A program made the translations under genes and the position numbers. Below are positions 33,041 through 41,573 of a DNA stretch of 64,000 nucleotides, in pieces. Numbering within the stretch: the first letter of the stretch is position 1; the number at the start of each line of letters is the position of its first letter. The notes beneath the pieces are model-generated. The model was not told where the DNA came from and made no database searches. It saw only the letters and a program-made list of their open reading frames with translations. Source of the DNA: Winogradskya consettensis (GTDB taxonomy: Bacteria > Actinomycetota > Actinomycetes > Mycobacteriales > Micromonosporaceae); assembly GCF_018332715.1 (NCBI RefSeq), contig NZ_BOQP01000052.1, forward strand, positions 1-64,000, in the 5' to 3' direction.

Positions 33041-34012
33041 ATGCGGGCGATCTGGAAGGGCGCGGTCTCGTTCGGCCTGGTGTCGATCGCCGTGAAGCTC
33101 TATTCGGCTACGGAAGAGAAAGACATCCGCTTTCACCAGGTGCACCGCACCGATGGGGGCCGGATCAAATACCAGCGCACCTGCTCGGTCGACGGCGAGG
33201 TGGTCAGCTATGACGACATCGCCAAGGGGTACGACATCGGTGGCGGCGAGATGGTCGTCCTGACCGACGACGACTTCGCCGATCTGCCGCTGACCACGTC
33301 ACGCGCGATCGACGTGCTGCAGTTCGTCCCCGCGGAGCAGATCGACCCGCTACTGTTCGCCAAGGCCTACTACCTGGAGCCGGAGGGGCAGGCCGCGAAG
33401 CCGTACGTCCTCCTGCGCGATGCCCTCACCGAGTCCGACCGGGTTGCCGTGGTCAAGATCGCGATCCGGCAGCGGGAACAGCTCGCCACTCTGCGCGTAC
33501 ACGACAATGTCCTGGTCCTCAACACGATGCTCTGGCCCGACGAGGTCCGGACGCCCGAGTTCGGCTTCCTCGACGACGACATCGAGACGCGGCCCGCGGA
33601 GCTCGCCATGGCAAGCTCGCTGATCGACTCGATGGCCGGCAGTTTCCAGCCCGACGAGTTCACCGACAACTACCGGGCCGCGCTCCAGGAGGTCATCGAC
33701 GCCAAGGTCGAGGGCCGCGAGGTGGTCGCCCCGGAGGAGCCCGAGCAGGCCCCGGCCGCCGCGGTCGACCTGATGGCCGCACTCAAGGCCTCGGTCGAGC
33801 GTGCCAAGCAGGCACGCGGCGAATCAGCGCCCACCAAAGCCGCTCCCGCAAAAGCCACGCCCACAAAAGCCACTAAAGCCGCGCCCGCGAAGAAGGCGGC
33901 TGAGCCGACCCCCATCAAGAAGGCGGCCGCGAAGAAGACCACGGCAACAAAGACGACCACGGCCGCGAAAAAGTCCACCCCCGCGAAGAAGGCGGTCAAG
34001 AAGTCCGCCTGA
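33041..34012 (+). CDS. ku: Ku DNA end-binding protein
   Basis: A 323-residue bacterial Ku. MRAIWKGAVSFGLVSIAVKL is the family start, and the bridge/barrel region continues to about residue 250. A C-terminal tail of about 60 residues is built of Lys/Ala/Pro repeats (KATPTKATKAAPAKK type), as in actinobacterial Ku proteins that use the tail for DNA sliding and LigD contact. GGGGCAGGAG precedes the ATG. It is divergent from the ligase/polymerase pair across 199 bp that include an AT-rich promoter-like segment near 32918-32945. Confidence 0.95.
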   Translation: MRAIWKGAVSFGLVSIAVKLYSATEEKDIRFHQVHRTDGGRIKYQRTCSVDGEVVSYDDIAKGYDIGGGEMVVLTDDDFADLPLTTSRAIDVLQFVPAEQIDPLLFAKAYYLEPEGQAAKPYVLLRDALTESDRVAVVKIAIRQREQLATLRVHDNVLVLNTMLWPDEVRTPEFGFLDDDIETRPAELAMASSLIDSMAGSFQPDEFTDNYRAALQEVIDAKVEGREVVAPEEPEQAPAAAVDLMAALKASVERAKQARGESAPTKAAPAKATPTKATKAAPAKKAAEPTPIKKAAAKKTTATKTTTAAKKSTPAKKAVKKSA

Positions 34013-34025
34013 CTACCATGATCCC

Positions 34026-34514
34026 GTGGGAATGACGTGGGAAGAGTCCTATCTCGGCCGGGTACGAACCAGCGTGGGCGACACCGACACCCTGTTGTTC
34101 GTGGGCGCACGAGGCGTGATCATCGATGACCAGAATCGGCTCCTGATGATCCAGCGCTCCGACAACCACCGGTGGGCGATCCCGGCCGGCGCGATGGAGC
34201 TGGGCGAGGACATGGAGCAGTGCGCGATCCGCGAGACCTGGGAGGAGACCGGGCTGCGGGCGACATCGCTGACACCGTTCATGTTCGACACCTCGCGCAC
34301 CTACACGAACCAGTTCGGGCACACGTACCAGCAGATCGTGATGTCTTTCCGGATCCACACCTGGGAGGGTGAGCTGCAGCGGGTGACGGAGGAGTCGGTC
34401 GACGCCGGCTTCTTCCCGCTGGACGCGCTGCCGGGGCCCCAGTCGGCGCTGGTCGACGAGATCCTGGGTGACCTGGCGACCTTCGAGAAGACCGGCAAGC
34501 TGGTCCTGAGGTAA
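34026..34514 (+). CDS. NUDIX hydrolase
   Basis: A 162-residue NUDIX protein. The box fits G-x5-E-x7-REVxEExGU: GAMELGED, then AIRETWEETGL. It hydrolyses a nucleoside-diphosphate-linked compound; the substrate is unknown. GTG at 34026 or ATG at 34032 are both possible starts. Position 13 bp after ku may be coincidental, or it could act as pool sanitiser beside repair genes. Confidence 0.85.
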   Translation: MGMTWEESYLGRVRTSVGDTDTLLFVGARGVIIDDQNRLLMIQRSDNHRWAIPAGAMELGEDMEQCAIRETWEETGLRATSLTPFMFDTSRTYTNQFGHTYQQIVMSFRIHTWEGELQRVTEESVDAGFFPLDALPGPQSALVDEILGDLATFEKTGKLVLR

Positions 34515-34556
34515 TTCCGTCGCGCGCCGGGCTGTGTCTGGTGCACGATCTCGGGC

Positions 34557-35834
34557 GTGACAAAGCGGCGCTTCGGACTGGATCTCACGCCGCTGCGTAC
34601 CTCCCGCGACTTCCGGCTCGTCTTCACCGGCGGGGCGGTGTCCGGGTTCGGGTCGTTCATCACGTACGTCACGATCCCCTACCAGGTCGCGAAGCTCACC
34701 GACGATCCGCTGATGGTCGGCCTGCTCGGCGTGTGCGAGCTGGTCCCGCTGCTGGTCATGGCGTTCGTCGGCGGAGCGCTCGCCGATTTCCTCGACCGTC
34801 GCCTACTGGTCCGTGGCGGCGAGTTCGCACTGGCCGGGCTGTGCGGGATCCTGCTGCTCAACGCCCTGTCCCACGAGCCGCATCTCTGGTTGCTGTTCGT
34901 GATCGCGGCGCTGACCGCGACGGTTGACGGTCTGCAACGCCCGGCACTGGAAGCGATGCTGCCCAGACTGGTACGCCCGGAGGAGCTCCCGGCCACCATG
35001 GCCATGAGCTCGCTGGGCATGCAGGTCGCGCAGCTCGGCGGTCCAGCGGTGGCGGGCCTGTTGATCGCGTCGGTGGACCTCTGGCTCGTGTACGCGTTCG
35101 ACCTGCTCACCTTTGCCGCCTCGGTGATCTGCCTGAGCCTGGTGAAGGCCGTCCCGCCGCCCCCGGACGCCGACCGCCCGTCGTTGCGCTCGGTAGTCAC
35201 CGGTCTGCGGTACGCCCGCAGCCGCCCCGAGCTGCTCGGCACGTACCTCGTCGACATCAACGCCATGTTCTTCGGCATGCCCCAGGCGCTGTACCCGTTC
35301 CTCGCGATGCAGCTCGGCGGTCCGCGCGTGCTCGGTCTGCTCTACGCGGCGCCGTCGGTCGGCACCCTGATCGCGACGCTGACCTCGGGCTGGACCGGCC
35401 GGGTGCATCGGCACGGGCTGATGGTGATCGTCGCCGCAGCGTTCTGGGGCGTCGGCATCGTCGGCGCGGGCCTGTCCGGGACGCTCTGGCTGACGCTGTT
35501 CTGCCTGGCCTTCGCGGGCGGCGCGGACATGATCTCCGGCATCTTCCGCTCGATCATGTGGAGTCAGACAATCCCGGACCATCTGCGCGGCCGGCTCGCG
35601 GGCATCGAGATGCTGTCCTACACCACCGGTCCGATGCTCGGCCAGCTGCGCTCGGGCCTGATGGCCCGGACCAGACTGGGTGTGGGCGGCTCCATCTGGG
35701 TGGGTGGCGTGCTCTGCATCGTCGGTACGCTCGGACTCGCGCTCGCCCTGCCGCAGTTCCGGCGGTACAACGGCGAGGACGGGCTCGCCCGCAAACAGGC
35801 CGAGGACGAGGCCTGGCTCACCCGAACGCCTTGA
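34557..35834 (+). CDS. MFS exporter, EntS-like
   Basis: A 425-residue 12-segment major facilitator: TSRDFRLVFTGGAVSGFGSF start, GGALADFLDRRLLV (motif A), LQRPALEAMLPRLV (helix 4-5 region). It is the same subgroup as the exporter at 4030-5334. GTG start. The last 17 bp overlap the convergent reductase gene. Substrate unknown. Confidence 0.82.
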   Translation: MTKRRFGLDLTPLRTSRDFRLVFTGGAVSGFGSFITYVTIPYQVAKLTDDPLMVGLLGVCELVPLLVMAFVGGALADFLDRRLLVRGGEFALAGLCGILLLNALSHEPHLWLLFVIAALTATVDGLQRPALEAMLPRLVRPEELPATMAMSSLGMQVAQLGGPAVAGLLIASVDLWLVYAFDLLTFAASVICLSLVKAVPPPPDADRPSLRSVVTGLRYARSRPELLGTYLVDINAMFFGMPQALYPFLAMQLGGPRVLGLLYAAPSVGTLIATLTSGWTGRVHRHGLMVIVAAAFWGVGIVGAGLSGTLWLTLFCLAFAGGADMISGIFRSIMWSQTIPDHLRGRLAGIEMLSYTTGPMLGQLRSGLMARTRLGVGGSIWVGGVLCIVGTLGLALALPQFRRYNGEDGLARKQAEDEAWLTRTP

Positions 35835-36936
35835 TTGCGGCCCTGACCGACGATTTCTCCAGCACGGTGGCCATAGCCAGCTCACCGCGGCAGAAAGCCT
35901 CAAAAGCACGCCACCCCAGCGGCGTCGAAAAGGCCGTGTGCATGAGCCTGCGGCGCCTTTCAAAAAGCCTCAGCAACGTACGCCCGGCGGCCATCTCCGG
36001 CCCCAGTTCGTTCACAACCATTTCTTCGTACGCGTTGAGCTCGTCCTTTGCCGCCGCCTCGCCCGCCCACGTCCCGGATCGCAGCGCATAACTGATGCCT
36101 TCCCGCGTCCACGGTTCCAGCAGCCCGGCCGCGTCCCCGACCACGATTACCCGGCCTTTTCGCAGCGGCGCATCGGGGTTACGGCAACGCGTCAGGTGGC
36201 CGGAATCGCGAATGACTGTGCGTCCCTCGAGCCCGAGCTGGGAAAGGAAGTCAGCAAGGTACCGCTTGGTCTCCGCGCCCCGGCCCTTCGCCATGATCAC
36301 GCCGACGGTGAGCTGGTCATCCTTGGGAAAGACCCACCCGTAGGAGCCGGCAACCGGACCCCAGTCGAGCAGCACCCGCCCGCGGTACGACTCCCGGTCC
36401 GCGGCGGTCGCCTCGATCTCGACCTCGAGCCCGAGATCCTGCTGGTCGAACGTGACCCCGACGTGCCGGGAGCTGATCCCCGCCGAGCCGTCGGCGCCGA
36501 TCACCGTACGCGCGGTAATCGTCTCGCCGTCCGCCAGCGTGACCGTCGCGGCATCCTCGCCCTGGTCGATCGTCTTGACCTGACACAACTGCCGGACCTG
36601 CGCCCCGGCCGCGACCGCAGCCTCGTACCAGGCGAAGTCGAACTCGTCACGGCGGACCATGGTCAGCACCGGCCGCTGCGTCGCGTGCCGCGTGAACGCC
36701 CGTTTCCCGCGATCGGTGATGGTGACGGCGTAGATCTCGTCGCGCGCCGGGACGCTGATCCGCGACTGCGCGAGCCGCAGCGAGTTGCCGAGCAGGCCAC
36801 CGCCGCAGGTCTTGTAGCGCGGATGCTCCGCGCGCTCCAGCACCACCGTCCGGGCCCCGCCTGCCGCTGCGGCATACGCAGCAGCGAGCCCACCCGGCCC
36901 GGCCCCGACCACAGCCACGTCCCACTCCGCTACCAC
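35818..36936 (-). CDS. geranylgeranyl-reductase-like flavoprotein
   Basis: A 372-residue FAD-dependent oxidoreductase of the geranylgeranyl reductase family. VAVVGAGPGGLAAAYAAA is the Rossmann FAD motif, RYKTCGGGL the family CGGG motif, and RVIVVGDAAGLLEPWTREGI the second FAD-binding motif. Members saturate isoprenoid chains, including menaquinone side chains (MenJ). With mqnB and mqnD in the same window a menaquinone role is attractive but unproven. GTG start. Confidence 0.83.
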   Translation of the reverse strand: MVAEWDVAVVGAGPGGLAAAYAAAAGGARTVVLERAEHPRYKTCGGGLLGNSLRLAQSRISVPARDEIYAVTITDRGKRAFTRHATQRPVLTMVRRDEFDFAWYEAAVAAGAQVRQLCQVKTIDQGEDAATVTLADGETITARTVIGADGSAGISSRHVGVTFDQQDLGLEVEIEATAADRESYRGRVLLDWGPVAGSYGWVFPKDDQLTVGVIMAKGRGAETKRYLADFLSQLGLEGRTVIRDSGHLTRCRNPDAPLRKGRVIVVGDAAGLLEPWTREGISYALRSGTWAGEAAAKDELNAYEEMVVNELGPEMAAGRTLLRLFERRRRLMHTAFSTPLGWRAFEAFCRGELAMATVLEKSSVRAAIKAFG

Positions 36937-36962
36937 GAGCGGGAAGTCTATCGACCCACGGT

Positions 36963-37049
36963 TCAGGCCACCTGGCTCAGGGCTTTTGGCTCAGGGCTTT
37001 TGGCTCAGGCCACTTGGCTCAGGCCACTTAGCTCAGGATTTTGGTTCAG
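36963..37049 (-). repeat. 14-bp repeats anchored on the stop codon of the next gene
   Basis: TCAGG occurs at 36963, 36977, 36991, 37005, 37019, 37033 and 37046, i.e. every 14 bp (last step 13). Units read GGCTCAGG(G/C)C(T/A)(T/C)TT or similar. The TCA at 37046 is the stop codon of the minus-strand gene. Because 14 is not a multiple of three, the TGA copies fall in all three frames. Confidence 0.85.
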
Positions 37050-37567
37050 GCCCGCCGGGTCCAGGGCGACCACTGCACCGGCATGGCGAATCCCTCCCGG
37101 CGCGCGGCCCGGGCCTCCACCGCGTCGACCGGCGCTTCCCGGCTCACCGTGATCTCGGGCCCGATCAGCCGGGTCTCGAGCCAGGACCCGCTGAGCCCCC
37201 GCCGGATCCGCTCCCACAGCCCACCCTCAACATGGGCGACCGCAAGTTTCCGCAGCTCATCAATGTCGTCCTGATAGCCCGGCAACGACTGCTCGAACCA
37301 GCGACCGAGCCGGAGCACGATCCGCGCCGAGGTGTCGGGAAAGCAGATGGCGAGCGGCCCCGCAGCCGGACTGTGCGGCATCAACCGCACGGTCCGGACC
37401 ACCTCGTCGCCCTCGCCGAGCGGCTCTTTCGTCTCCCGCCGTTCGACGACGTACCGCCCGGCCAGCTCGTCCAGCAGCGCTTCGGCCGCTGCGACGAGCT
37501 CCTGGAACCGCTCGGACTCGACGACCGTCACCGGCTGGGGCTCGACTCGCGAAGGGAAGTCACCCAT
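37046..37567 (-). CDS. conserved hypothetical protein
   Basis: A 173-residue soluble protein. Recognisable stretches are RFQELVAAAEALLDELAGRY, VRLMPHSPAAGPLAICFPD and LPGYQDDIDELRKLAVAHVEGG, resembling an actinobacterial family of unknown function. The ATG at 37567 is chosen over one seven codons upstream on the basis of composition only. Its stop codon is the first unit of a 14-bp tandem repeat. Confidence 0.55.
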   Translation of the reverse strand: MGDFPSRVEPQPVTVVESERFQELVAAAEALLDELAGRYVVERRETKEPLGEGDEVVRTVRLMPHSPAAGPLAICFPDTSARIVLRLGRWFEQSLPGYQDDIDELRKLAVAHVEGGLWERIRRGLSGSWLETRLIGPEITVSREAPVDAVEARAARREGFAMPVQWSPWTRRA

Positions 37568-37606
37568 TGAGGCAGTATGCCCCCGCATGCCGGCCCCGAA
37601 CCGCCG

Positions 37607-37798
37607 TTACTCGAACTCCCCCGCCCGCACGCCCGCGAGGAAGTCCCGCCACGCCGCGGCATCGAAGCGCAGTGGCTGCGCCTCGGGATACTTGCTGTCC
37701 CGCACCAGGTAGTCGTCGCCGTCCTTGGCGACCTCGACGCACGTCCCGTTCGTGCACCTGCTGCTTTTGCGCCAGGCCGGATCCGCATTTTCGATCAT
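37607..37798 (-). CDS. DUF397 protein
   Basis: A 63-residue DUF397 protein: WRKSSRCTNGTCVEVAKDGD, VRDSK, then WRDFLAGVRAGEF. DUF397 proteins usually sit beside XRE/DUF5753 regulators and may act as their antitoxin-like or sigma-like partners. This copy is 450 bp from the second DUF397 gene and has no regulator of its own next to it. Confidence 0.85.
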   Translation of the reverse strand: MIENADPAWRKSSRCTNGTCVEVAKDGDDYLVRDSKYPEAQPLRFDAAAWRDFLAGVRAGEFE

Positions 37799-38251
37799 GC
37801 TGTCACCTCCGCACAGTCCTCACCCAACGTTAAGGGAACCCGGCTGAATCGGGCGGACGCTGACAATGAGTGAACGTGATTCCCGGCGAGCGACTTTCGG
37901 CCAAAGACAAACTCGCCTTACCCTGCGGCACCCCTGCGGATTACCACTTCAAACGGTTTCCCCGAGATACACGTTAAGTGACCGGAACCGCGCGTGGCAG
38001 GAATGAGTAGGCGGGTGATCGTCGACCAACTGATGATTTGCGGCAAATAACCACAAATGGACATATTAGTTTGTCCATTCTGCGCACCTTATGACGCGTC
38101 TTCCGTGCGCAGGACGGTTCACCGGCCGGATTTGGACGCTTTTGGCACCAGGTTGCGAGGATCAAGAAGTGCGGCGACATCTATTTCAATGGCCGCCCAG
38201 ATTCACCCGGTGCAGCATCGCGAGCAAGCGCCCCCGAACGGCCATGGCCTG
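37799..38251. promoter_or_regulatory. gene-free region with AT-rich inverted repeat
   Basis: This 453-bp stretch between two DUF397 genes has no supported gene. It is locally AT-richer than its surroundings, with AATGGACA (38056-38063) and TGTCCATT (38072-38079) as perfect 8-bp arms around TATTAGTT. That is a plausible operator or promoter zone for the minus-strand DUF397 gene. Confidence 0.4.
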
Positions 38252-38446
38252 CTAGAACGAGAACTGACCCTCGTTGACGCCGCGGACGAACGCCGTCCAC
38301 TCGTCAGGGGTGAAACGAAGCGGCGCCTGTGCCGGGCTCTTGGAGTCGCGGATCAGGTACTCGTCGGCGACCTGCGCGACTTCGACGCAGGTTCCGTTGC
38401 TGCAGTAGGAGCTCTTGCGCCACTCGGGCGTCTCGGTAACTGACAC
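38252..38446 (-). CDS. DUF397 protein
   Basis: A 64-residue DUF397 paralogue: EWRKSSYCSNGTCVEVAQV, LIRDSKSPAQAPL, WTAFVRGVNEGQF. GTG at 38446 with GGAGAAG upstream; the open frame extends further but without support. It lies 70 bp downstream of the XRE/DUF5753 regulator, the canonical pairing. Confidence 0.88.
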   Translation of the reverse strand: MSVTETPEWRKSSYCSNGTCVEVAQVADEYLIRDSKSPAQAPLRFTPDEWTAFVRGVNEGQFSF

Positions 38447-38516
38447 TTGCTTCTCCGGTCTCTCGTGCACCGCCGTTGGCGCACCGCGGAACGTGATCAA
38501 AGTTATTTTGCTACTT

Positions 38517-39410
38517 TTATGGCGATTTTGTCTCCAAATCCTTGATACGTTGGTCGACTCGCCCAATTGTGTCGGACTCATCGGCCGCCAAGGTCCACAA
38601 GTGCTCGAACCGGAGACGATGCCGCGCGGTGGTCGCGCGATCCTCGACGATCTCGTCGGTCATCCCGTTCTCGCGATACATGATCTCGCTGTCGCTGTCG
38701 CTCCCACTCAGCGCCATGAGGTCATAGGTGCCGTTGTTGTCGATCGGGTAATCGAAATCGAACGGCAGCATGCGCAGGTGGAGCTGCCCGCTCTTCGCGG
38801 CTGTGCGCAACTCCCGCAGCTGATCGGCGAAGATCGCCGGCCCGCCGATGGGGCGCATCAGGACCGACTCTTCGAGCAGTATGTAGATCTCCACCGCGTC
38901 GAGCCTCGCGATCAACTGCTGTCTGCGCTGCTCACGGGTCCGCAGCAGGACCCGCACCCGCGCCTCGCCGAGATCCTCCGCGAACTTGCCCGTCAGGGCC
39001 GCCGCGTAATCCGGAGTCTGCAGGAAACCTGGCATGTAGTAGATCGAGTAGGACCGGATGGCAACCGCCTCGGCCTCGTACTCGATCAGGCGCAACGTGG
39101 CATCGGAGAGCATCTCGCGGAATTCCGGCGCCTGGTACCACGCCTTGCGCTGCCGGGTCCGGGCGATCTTCGCGGCGGTGAGGAGTTCACTGACGCGGTC
39201 GCGATCCTTGATCCCGTAGCGGGAGAGAAGGGGACGCAGATCGTTCGGCGCGATGGTCACGTCGCCGTTCTCGATACGAATGACTTTGCTGAGCGACCAT
39301 TCCATCTCGTCAGCGACCTGCTGCTGGGTCAGCGAGAGCGACTCGCGGGCCTCACGCAGCGCCAATCGCACACGGCGGCGCGCGACGGTCGGCGAGACAG
39401 CCTCAGCCAT
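38517..39410 (-). CDS. XRE regulator with DUF5753 domain
   Basis: A 297-residue protein. The N-terminal XRE helix-turn-helix (about 15-75) contains LREARESLSLTQQQVADEMEWSLS and VIRIENGDVTIAPNDLRPLL (each read in parts). The C-terminal DUF5753 domain includes RSYSIYYMPGFLQTPDYA, LEESVLMRPIGGPAIFADQL and the closing aromatic/acidic residues. This is the common actinomycete regulator type linked to DUF397 genes and development. AAGGAC precedes the ATG. Confidence 0.9.
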   Translation of the reverse strand: MAEAVSPTVARRRVRLALREARESLSLTQQQVADEMEWSLSKVIRIENGDVTIAPNDLRPLLSRYGIKDRDRVSELLTAAKIARTRQRKAWYQAPEFREMLSDATLRLIEYEAEAVAIRSYSIYYMPGFLQTPDYAAALTGKFAEDLGEARVRVLLRTREQRRQQLIARLDAVEIYILLEESVLMRPIGGPAIFADQLRELRTAAKSGQLHLRMLPFDFDYPIDNNGTYDLMALSGSDSDSEIMYRENGMTDEIVEDRATTARHRLRFEHLWTLAADESDTIGRVDQRIKDLETKSP

Positions 39411-39591
39411 AAGTCCTTCATCGTCGAAGTGTTCGGAGCCTACGGATGTTCACCGTGCGACCTCGCTGTCTGCCAGTGCGCAAGCAGCGAGATCGCGCGT
39501 CATGCTACTCATCGCTTCACCCGCCCCCGTCCGCGCCCTGCACCCCGTCCGGCCGATGTGAGATCAGCTCGATCCGGGCGGCACGGAGGGC

Positions 39592-40035
39592 TCAGGCAGC
39601 GGCCAGACCATAGCTGTCATGGCCGGGCTGGTTGACCTCGATTGTCCGGCGCAGAGCCCTGGTGACCTGGTTGAACACCCGGAGATCGGGTGACGAGTAG
39701 ATGATCACCCGGGATCCCCGCAGGGTCGCCTCGACGTTCCAGACCCGGGTCGCCCGGCGCCGCGGTGAACGCACCGCCACCGCCGCGATCGCGGTCGCGG
39801 TGGCGGCCAGCGCATAGCCCGCGAGCTGCCCCATGACGGCCCAGCTTGCACCCGCCAGGGTGACGAGTCCGGCGGTGGTCGCCGCCATCGCGACGATCCC
39901 AACCCGGCTCGCCTCACCGCGGACGAGGCGAACTTCCCGGAGCTCCCCGATGGGGACGATCTGAGTCGTCGACGCGCGCCAGACGAAGTATTCATCGGTA
40001 ATGAGAACTTCACGGCTGCGGTAGTAGGTACGCAT
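39592..40035 (-). CDS. DUF6232-type membrane protein A
   Basis: A 147-residue protein: N-terminal strand-rich MRTYYRSREVLITDEYFVWR, two hydrophobic segments (about 50-90), then a small domain with VWNVEATLRGSRVIIYSS and VFNQVTRALRRTIE. It is a paralogue of the gene at 40285-40728 (same order, VFNQV(T/S)RALRR(T/A)IE). I assign DUF6232 from this architecture. Function unknown. It shares upstream leader elements with its paralogue. Confidence 0.65.
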   Translation of the reverse strand: MRTYYRSREVLITDEYFVWRASTTQIVPIGELREVRLVRGEASRVGIVAMAATTAGLVTLAGASWAVMGQLAGYALAATATAIAAVAVRSPRRRATRVWNVEATLRGSRVIIYSSPDLRVFNQVTRALRRTIEVNQPGHDSYGLAAA

Positions 40036-40135
40036 CTGTGCTGGCCCCTTCCCTGACGAGGGCGAGGGAGAAAGGCCGCCGACACGGCCAAGAGAGATTC
40101 CCGCCTCGCGAGCCGGGACGGCGGTCCAAGAGTGC

Positions 40136-40165
40136 AACGGCACCCGGTTGCCGCCGGGTGCCGTT
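40136..40165. promoter_or_regulatory. conserved hairpin A upstream of DUF6232 gene
   Basis: AACGGCACCCGG (40136-40147) pairs with CCGGGTGCCGTT (40154-40165), loop TTGCCG. The identical 30-bp hairpin occurs at 40907-40936. It lies 101 bp upstream of the start at 40035 and about 120 bp downstream of the preceding stop, so it may be a terminator or a leader element. Confidence 0.65.
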
Positions 40166-40284
40166 TCTGAATTCGTCTCGAATCTCCGCCCTTACCGTTC
40201 GCAAGAAGTACAGCACGTCCACCGAGCAGATCGCCACCACTCAATGTGCCACATCGCAGATTGCGAACAAGCCGGTCCACGGGG

Positions 40285-40728
40285 CTAGGCGGCTCCGGAC
40301 AATCCGTCCCGGACAGCGGGCGGGCGGCCATCCTCGATCGCGCGCCGCAATGCCCGGCTGACCTGGTTGAACACCCGCTCGTCAGTCGACTCGAAGAGGA
40401 CTGCCCGCTCGCCGTGGTAGATCCCCTCGAGCACCCAGGGCTGTGGCCGGCCGCGCAATGCCAGCATCGCGAGGACCGCACCGAGGCCCGCGAGCCCCAG
40501 CAGAACGATTGCGGACTGCGAGGAGAGCTGCCACATGGGTGCGGCCACGGCCAGGGCCAGAACGGCGCCGCCGAAGAAATACGGCGCGGTACGGGCGGCG
40601 ACACCGGCCCGCGTGATGCAGACGTTACGCAGGTCGCGGACCAGGAAGGCCCTGGTCGTCGTACTCGTGCGACGGATGAAGTGCTCGCTGGTCACCACCG
40701 CTTCGAACCCGCGGAAGTAGATACGCAC
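40285..40728 (-). CDS. DUF6232-type membrane protein B
   Basis: A 147-residue paralogue of the downstream gene: VRIYFRGFEAVVTSEHFIRR start, hydrophobic stretch about 48-90, then WVLEGIYHGERAVLFES and VFNQVSRALRRAIED. The GTG at 40728 is preceded by GGAGGGGGA. Tandem duplication of gene plus leader is evident. Function unknown. Confidence 0.65.
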   Translation of the reverse strand: MRIYFRGFEAVVTSEHFIRRTSTTTRAFLVRDLRNVCITRAGVAARTAPYFFGGAVLALAVAAPMWQLSSQSAIVLLGLAGLGAVLAMLALRGRPQPWVLEGIYHGERAVLFESTDERVFNQVSRALRRAIEDGRPPAVRDGLSGAA

Positions 40729-41053
40729 GGCAGATTCCCCCTCCCGGCCTCCTTGCGAGGAGAGGGAAGGCGAGCCACCATTGGCGCAGAGAGATTTCCC
40801 CGCCTCGCTCGATATTCCTGTGCGCGGCAAGCCCAATGCGGCAGGCCCCGTGCACGTCAGGCTTGATGCAGGTCAGGCCCAATGCGCAGGGGTCCCGAGA
40901 GGCGACAACGGCACCCGGTTGCCGCCGGGTGCCGTTGCTTCAGTCGCCTTCGGCACTGCCCTCATTGCCTGCTCTCAGTACAGCACGCCATCCGGCAGCC
41001 CGCCACACATCAACCTGCCATATCGCAGACTGCGTACACGCCAACTTCGGCCC
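40729..41053. promoter_or_regulatory. leader region and conserved hairpin B
   Basis: A gene-free 325 bp. At 40907-40936 it repeats exactly the 12-bp-stem hairpin found at 40136-40165. Nearer the start codon it shares a GAGAGATT(T)CCC(C)GCCTCGC block and a small tetraloop hairpin with the leader of the paralogue, but has about 75 extra bases between block and hairpin. Confidence 0.6.
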
Positions 41054-41407
41054 TCAACGAGCGAGCAGAACCGCCAGCAGCGCGAGCGCACCCGGGATGA
41101 CCTGCACGTACAGAATTTTGCGAGTGGACGTGATCGCGCCATAAATTCCGGCGATGATGACGCAGCACAGGAAAAATATCTGGAAGTCCACCCCGTCCGT
41201 GACCAGCCCGTAAATCAGACCAGCAGCCAGGAAGCCGTTGTAGAGCCCCTGGTTCGCCGCGAGCGGTGCACTCTGCTGAGCGAACTCCGCGGTGATACCG
41301 AAAGTGGCACGCGTACGTTCCGTCCGCCAGAGGAACATCTCCAGCACCAGAATGTAGACATGGATGAGGGCCACGAGGCCCACCAGAATTTTCGCGGCCA
41401 GTTCCAT
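41054..41407 (-). CDS. DUF1304 membrane protein
   Basis: A 117-residue protein with four membrane segments: MELAAKILVGLVALIHVYI, WRT-x-R, then NQGLYNGFLAAGLIYGL, FFLCCVIIAGIYGA and VQVIPGALALLAVLL. The ALIHVYI-LEMFLW and NQGLYNGFLAAGL motifs identify DUF1304, small integral membrane proteins of unknown role. The ATG at 41407 gives the family N-terminus. Confidence 0.85.
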   Translation of the reverse strand: MELAAKILVGLVALIHVYILVLEMFLWRTERTRATFGITAEFAQQSAPLAANQGLYNGFLAAGLIYGLVTDGVDFQIFFLCCVIIAGIYGAITSTRKILYVQVIPGALALLAVLLAR

Positions 41408-41573
41408 GACCACAGCGTATCGGCCGAGGTCCCAGCGTTGATCATCACGGTCCTCATCGATGCGGTGACGCGGGCGACCCGGCGTTTCGGGGTCACATCA
41501 CCCGGGTAGGCCAGACCTCGACCGCGTGAGCTCGACCGCTTGAGTAGCAGCCCAGGGGAGGGTGACGACCAGT

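Noticed and set aside
38057..38443. Plus-strand ORF of 128 residues over the second DUF397 gene
   Set aside because: It is antisense to a well-supported DUF397 gene, lacks a ribosome site and resembles nothing known.
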